The notes under the pieces were generated by a model that saw only the letters and a list, made by a program, of their open reading frames with translations, ran no database searches and was not told the DNA's origin. Positions 60,808 through 64,000 of a stretch of 64,000 nucleotides of DNA are shown here, piece after piece (position 1 is the first letter of the stretch; each line of letters starts with the position of its first letter). The position numbers were made by a program, and so were the translations under genes. Origin of the DNA: Halobacterium jilantaiense (GTDB lineage Archaea > Halobacteriota > Halobacteria > Halobacteriales > Halobacteriaceae). The DNA lies in NCBI RefSeq assembly GCF_900110535.1, contig NZ_FOJA01000001.1, positions 2,639,393 to 2,703,392 on the forward strand. Reading direction: 5' to 3'.

Positions 60808-62106
60808 ATGTCTGACAGCGACCCCGGCGCGGCGGCCACCGAGTTCGCCGACCGATTCGCGGCCGAAGACGCGGCCGCCGCCACCGAGGCCGCCGCACTG
60901 CTCTCCGAGACCGGACGCGAGGCGGTCCTCGACGCGTTCCCGGAGGGGGTCCAGTTCGGCGAACTGGACGCGGAAGACGCCCTCGAAGAGTTCTGGTACG
61001 GGCTCTACGGCCAGTACGGCGGGGCCGAGGGCGTCGGCGACGTGACCGTCGACGGCGACGAGGTGTCCGTCGAACTGGTGTTCGCCGACGGCAGCCAGCG
61101 CCTCGACCTGCGCGTCGCCGACGGCGAGGTCTCCGCCTTCGCGCTCCCCAGCGAGTACGAACCACCGGCCTACGCCGAGGCCGACGCGTTCACCGAGCGC
61201 GACGTGACCGTAGACGCCGGCGACGTGGCCCTCGACGGCACGCTCGCGGTCCCCGACGGCGAGGGTTCGTTCCCCGGCGTGGTGCTCGTCCACGGGTCCG
61301 GAATCCACGACAGCGACGGGACCGCAGGAGAATCCAAGATTCTGCAGGACTTCGCGTGGGGGCTGGCGACCGAGGGCGTCGCCGTCCTCCGATACGAGAA
61401 GCGCCTGCACGACCACGACGTCGACCCAGAAGACTACACGCTCGACACCGTCGTTGTCGACGACGCGGTCGCCGCCCTCGACGAACTCGCGGACACCGAC
61501 GCGGTCGACGAGGGCGCGCTGTTCGTCGCGGGCCACAGTCAGGGCGGGCTGGCCGCGCCCCGAATCGCCGACAGACACGGCAACGTCGCGGGCGTCGTGT
61601 CCCTCGATGGCCCGAGCGAAACGGAGCCCGACCCCGACGACGCCCGGCACCTCCGGTACTTCCTCGAACCGGACGGCGACCTCGACGAGGACCAGGAAGC
61701 CCTGCTGGCCCAGCAGCAGGAGACTGCCCGGCGGCTGGTCGACCGAGACTACGAGCCCGACGAGGTGCTCCGGGACAAGCCGGGTCGCTGGTGGGACAGC
61801 GTGCTGGGCTACAACCCGGGCGGACTCGCCGAATCCATCGACGCGCCGGTGTTCGCGCTGAAGACCGGGCGCGCCGACCCCGAGGTGCAGCCCGAGCTCG
61901 TCGAGATGCACCGTGAGATGCTGGACGACTGGCGCGACCTCGACCTCGGCGAGGCGGGACGCGTCGAGTTCTACGACGGCCTCGGGCACTACTTCCAGAC
62001 GGGCCACGAGCCGTCGACGATGACGCACCTCCAGTTCGCGGACAACGTCGCCGAGCACGCCGTGCTGGACGTCGCCGACTGGGTCCGGGGCGTCGCCGAC
62101 ACCTGA
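60808..62106 (+). CDS. Alpha/beta hydrolase with N-terminal DUF3887-like domain
   Basis: 432 residues. The N-terminal about 130 residues (FADRFAAEDAAAATEAAALLSE) resemble DUF3887, a cystatin/NTF2-like module. The hydrolase has VLVHGSGIHDSDG, nucleophile VAGHSQGGLAAP (Ser), and DGLGHYFQTG (His). Similar bacterial proteins are acyl-peptide or ester hydrolases, often secreted, but no signal peptide is seen here. Substrate unknown. Confidence 0.82.
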   Translation: MSDSDPGAAATEFADRFAAEDAAAATEAAALLSETGREAVLDAFPEGVQFGELDAEDALEEFWYGLYGQYGGAEGVGDVTVDGDEVSVELVFADGSQRLDLRVADGEVSAFALPSEYEPPAYAEADAFTERDVTVDAGDVALDGTLAVPDGEGSFPGVVLVHGSGIHDSDGTAGESKILQDFAWGLATEGVAVLRYEKRLHDHDVDPEDYTLDTVVVDDAVAALDELADTDAVDEGALFVAGHSQGGLAAPRIADRHGNVAGVVSLDGPSETEPDPDDARHLRYFLEPDGDLDEDQEALLAQQQETARRLVDRDYEPDEVLRDKPGRWWDSVLGYNPGGLAESIDAPVFALKTGRADPEVQPELVEMHREMLDDWRDLDLGEAGRVEFYDGLGHYFQTGHEPSTMTHLQFADNVAEHAVLDVADWVRGVADT

Positions 62107-62161
62107 CTCCGACAGCCCCGACGCCCAGCGCCGGAGCGCCACGCCTCACGGGTGCGGTCTG

Positions 62162-62176
62162 ACAGACCTAGTCTGT
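62162..62176. promoter_or_regulatory. Palindrome before a TATA-like box
   Basis: ACAGAC-CTA-GTCTGT: perfect 6-bp arms, ending 12 nt upstream of the TATA-like CTTATG (62189-62194). The position suits a protein-binding operator for the gene at 62274. Confidence 0.4.
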
Positions 62177-62221
62177 TCCACCACCGGACTTATGCTGACA
62201 TCGCGGCAATTCACTGGCACG

Positions 62222-62308
62222 ATGCCGAGTTACACACAGACTCCGGCCGCCGAGGATACCCGAAGCCGCAGCGATGCGGCTGGTCGAGAAATTCTCCGGC
62301 TCGCCTGA
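62222..62308 (+). CDS. Possible 28-codon upstream ORF
   Basis: ATG at 62222 lies about 30 nt after the TATA-like box (leaderless distance) and opens MPSYTQTPAAEDTRSRSDAA..., ending 35 nt inside the next gene in another frame. It may regulate the downstream gene or be chance. Confidence 0.25.
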   Translation: MPSYTQTPAAEDTRSRSDAAGREILRLA

Positions 62309-62789
62309 CCTGCGGGCGGAGCGCCGCGGCGACCGCGTCGTCGTCGCGCTCGACTGTGACGACGACGCCGACGAACTAGTCCTCTCGACGGACGACGCCG
62401 AACAGCTACGCGACTCGCTGACCGACGCGCTGACGGCCCGCGAGTCGTTCGTGAACACGGCGGGCGTGCGCCGGCCCGACGGCAGCTACGTCGTCGAGCG
62501 CCGGGGCGCGGACTCCGCCGGGAACCGCAAGGTCTTCGAGAGCTTCGACGCGCTCCGGCGGCGCTGCCGGCGGCTCCCCGAGACGTTCACCGCCGAAGAC
62601 CTCTCTGCAACGGGGCTGACAGCCGGCCGCCGTCACATGGTGCTGTGGCACCTCGTCGAACACCCCGCGTTCCCGGTGGCGCTGGCGAGCCGGCAGCCGC
62701 TGACCGCCGAGAAGACGGCCGGCGACGACGCGGGTCGAAGCACCCGGCAGGACGGGGAGAAGACGGCAACGGGGGTGGCCGAGCCGTAG
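62274..62789 (+). CDS. Haloarchaeal hypothetical protein (possibly DUF7528)
   Basis: 171 residues. N-terminal beta-rich part (MRLVEKFSGSPDLRAERRGDRVVVAL) and helical centre (VLSTDDAEQLRDSLTDALTARESFV; FESFDALRRRCRRLPETFTAEDL), with a conserved-looking AGRRHMVLWHLVEH. The C-terminal 35 residues are low-complexity. I am unsure of the family; DUF7528 is a guess. Start 62274 (MRLVEKF). Ends 31 nt before the DUF1028 gene, same strand. Confidence 0.6.
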   Translation: MRLVEKFSGSPDLRAERRGDRVVVALDCDDDADELVLSTDDAEQLRDSLTDALTARESFVNTAGVRRPDGSYVVERRGADSAGNRKVFESFDALRRRCRRLPETFTAEDLSATGLTAGRRHMVLWHLVEHPAFPVALASRQPLTAEKTAGDDAGRSTRQDGEKTATGVAEP

Positions 62790-62820
62790 TCTTTTGCCCG
62801 GCGCGGGCGACCGTCTCCGC

Positions 62821-63732
62821 ATGACGTTCTCCATCGTCGCGCGAGACCCCGAGACCGACGCGGTCGGCGTCGCCGTCCAGTCGAAGTTCGTGGCCGTCGG
62901 GTCCGTCGTCCCGTTCGCGAGCGCGGACGCCGGCGCTATCGCCACGCAGAGCTTCGCGAACGTCGCCTACGGACCCGAAGGGCTCGACCTGCTCCGGGAG
63001 GGACACTCGGCCGAAGAGGTCGTCGAGGAACTGACGAGCGCGGACGACGAGGCCCCGCAGCGACAGGTCGGGATTGTCGGGCAGGACGGCTCCGTGGCGG
63101 CGTTCACGGGAGAGGAGTGCTTCGACCACGCGAGCGACCGGCAGGGCGACCACTACACCGTGCAGGGCAACATCCTGGAGAACCGGGAGACCGTGGACGC
63201 GATGGGCGACGCCTTCGAGGCGACCGACGGCGGGCTGCCCGAGAAGCTGCTGGCGGCGCTCCAGGCCGGCAACGAGGCGGGCGGCGACCAGCGCGGCGAG
63301 CAGGGCGCGGCTCTGTACGTCGCGAAGCCCGAGGGCGGCTACGACGGTGGGAACGACCGCTGGGTCGACGTGCGCGTCGACGACCACGAACACCCAATCG
63401 ACGAGCTCGAACGGGTGTTCCGCATCTACGACATCACGCTGCTCGAACGCGAGGACCCCGAGGAGTACCGCGAGCTCTCGGGAGAAACCGCCGAGTCCGT
63501 GCTCGCGACGCTGTCGGAGCTGGGGTTCTACGAGGACGAGCCGTCCGACGAGTTCGGCGAGGCCGAGCGCGAGGCGTTAGAGGAGTTCCGGGGGATGAAC
63601 AACTTCGAGAACCACGACCTCGACGCGCTCGAGGACGCGCTCGCTCGCGGCTGGAGCGACGCGGACGGCGACGGCGAGGATCGGGTCGTGAACGCCATCT
63701 GGCACGGCATCTCGCGGCTCGACCGGAAGTAG
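62821..63732 (+). CDS. DUF1028-family protein (Ntn-hydrolase-like)
   Basis: 303 residues. MTFSIVARDPETDAVGVAVQ, VPFASADAGAIATQSFANVAYGP and the GNILENRETVDAMGDAFEAT segment mark DUF1028, whose fold resembles Ntn hydrolases. Activity not known. The C-terminal about 90 residues add an acidic helical domain (ESVLATLSELGFYED..., EEFRGMNNFENHD). Start at 62821 as expected for the family. Confidence 0.85.
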   Translation: MTFSIVARDPETDAVGVAVQSKFVAVGSVVPFASADAGAIATQSFANVAYGPEGLDLLREGHSAEEVVEELTSADDEAPQRQVGIVGQDGSVAAFTGEECFDHASDRQGDHYTVQGNILENRETVDAMGDAFEATDGGLPEKLLAALQAGNEAGGDQRGEQGAALYVAKPEGGYDGGNDRWVDVRVDDHEHPIDELERVFRIYDITLLEREDPEEYRELSGETAESVLATLSELGFYEDEPSDEFGEAEREALEEFRGMNNFENHDLDALEDALARGWSDADGDGEDRVVNAIWHGISRLDRK

Positions 63733-63776
63733 CCGGAGGGCGGCGTTTCTTACCGCTGGAGCGGGTAGCGTGAGGC

Positions 63777-63923
63777 ATGCGCGACGAGGAGGAGATACGG
63801 GAGCAGTACGAGTTTCTGGTCGAGGAACTGGACTCCGAAGACATGAACCACGAGGGCGTCAGGCAGATGTTCACGTACTACCGGCGGGCGCTGGGCTGGG
63901 TGCTCGAAGAAGAGCACATGTAG
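63777..63923 (+). CDS. Acidic helical mini-protein
   Basis: 48 residues: MRDEEEIREQYEFLVEELDS then MNHEGVRQMFTYYRRALGWV. Two amphipathic helices, no Cys. Located 44 nt after DUF1028 on the same strand. Not recognised; such charged mini-proteins are common in haloarchaea. Confidence 0.55.
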   Translation: MRDEEEIREQYEFLVEELDSEDMNHEGVRQMFTYYRRALGWVLEEEHM

Positions 63924-63949
63924 CGGCAGCTCTTTCGCTGGGAGATAGA

Positions 63950-63956
63950 TTTATTA
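63950..63956 (+). promoter_or_regulatory. TATA-like box for a gene cut by the window end
   Basis: TTTATTA is about 25 nt upstream of the GTG at 63978. Confidence 0.45.
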
Positions 63957-63977
63957 CGTTGCCCCGTCTTGACTCAG

Positions 63978-64000
63978 GTGACGCTTCGCTTGGAGGGCCG
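63978..64000 (+). CDS. Start of a truncated gene
   Basis: GTG followed by TLRLEG-coding sequence, cut by the right edge. Only the leaderless promoter spacing (TATA-like at 63950-63956) supports it; product unknown. Confidence 0.35.

Overview
The window is a GC-rich stretch of a haloarchaeal chromosome, most likely from Halobacterium or a close relative. The evidence is the strongly acidic proteins (Asp/Glu-rich, few Lys), archaeal informational genes (PriS, GINS, Cdc48, Pelota, RqcH, L37e, LSm, MBF1, RtcB/archease), many small zinc-ribbon and membrane proteins of haloarchaeal type, TATA-like boxes 25-30 nt upstream of start codons with little or no leader, and a HemAT transducer whose predicted length (489 aa) and haem histidine (His123) match what is known for Halobacterium. 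About 73 protein genes and one tRNA are supported. No insertion sequence, integrase, CRISPR array or rRNA was seen. The window reads as core chromosome, and its accessory content is mostly structured intergenic repeats.

Layout. 0-14.5 kb: the end of a class V aminotransferase, small haloarchaeal proteins, a UshA-like 5'-nucleotidase, a PAC2 protein, a TrmB-family regulator, a ribose-1,5-bisphosphate isomerase homologue, an aldehyde dehydrogenase convergent with an acyl-CoA synthetase, the archease-RtcB RNA ligase operon, a GNAT enzyme and the PriS-GINS replication operon. 14.5-28.7 kb: Cdc48 with a tiny Hsp20-like partner, PanB, a HAD phosphatase, a Gfo/Idh oxidoreductase, CysE, acyl-CoA dehydrogenase, AlaX editing protein, MBF1, a possible EVE-like membrane protein, a flavin-split-barrel protein, two HTH regulators and tRNA-Leu(GAG). 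28.7-43 kb: DUF420 protein, lipoprotein, PurF, LSm-L37e operon, M42 peptidase, HExxH metalloprotease, a Dna2-like nuclease-helicase behind a repeat-rich gap, an orphan histidine kinase and an Lhr-type helicase. 43-52 kb: MBL hydrolase, HemAT, Pelota, RqcH (two ribosome-rescue factors close together), ZIP transporter, SurE and a methyltransferase. 52-64 kb: a TM2 zinc-ribbon protein, then a minus-strand run of YcaO, TbsP-like regulator and CHAT/caspase-fold protein, divergent from GlyA and FolD; then hypothetical proteins, a hydrolase and a DUF1028 protein.

Functional links. GlyA and FolD supply one-carbon units that purine synthesis (PurF is also here) consumes. RtcB needs archease. PriS and GINS act at the replication fork. 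Pelota and RqcH act in sequence on stalled ribosomes. TrmB-family and TbsP-like proteins are both tied to haloarchaeal sugar-metabolism control.

Points most worth a second look: a family of about 118-bp intergenic repeats (three copies, two flanking the gap before the Dna2-like gene), a 204-bp element bounded by two identical-arm hairpins, the YcaO/ThiF-like fusion with a Pro-rich C-terminus and no visible substrate, and the adjacent CHAT protease with no visible partner.
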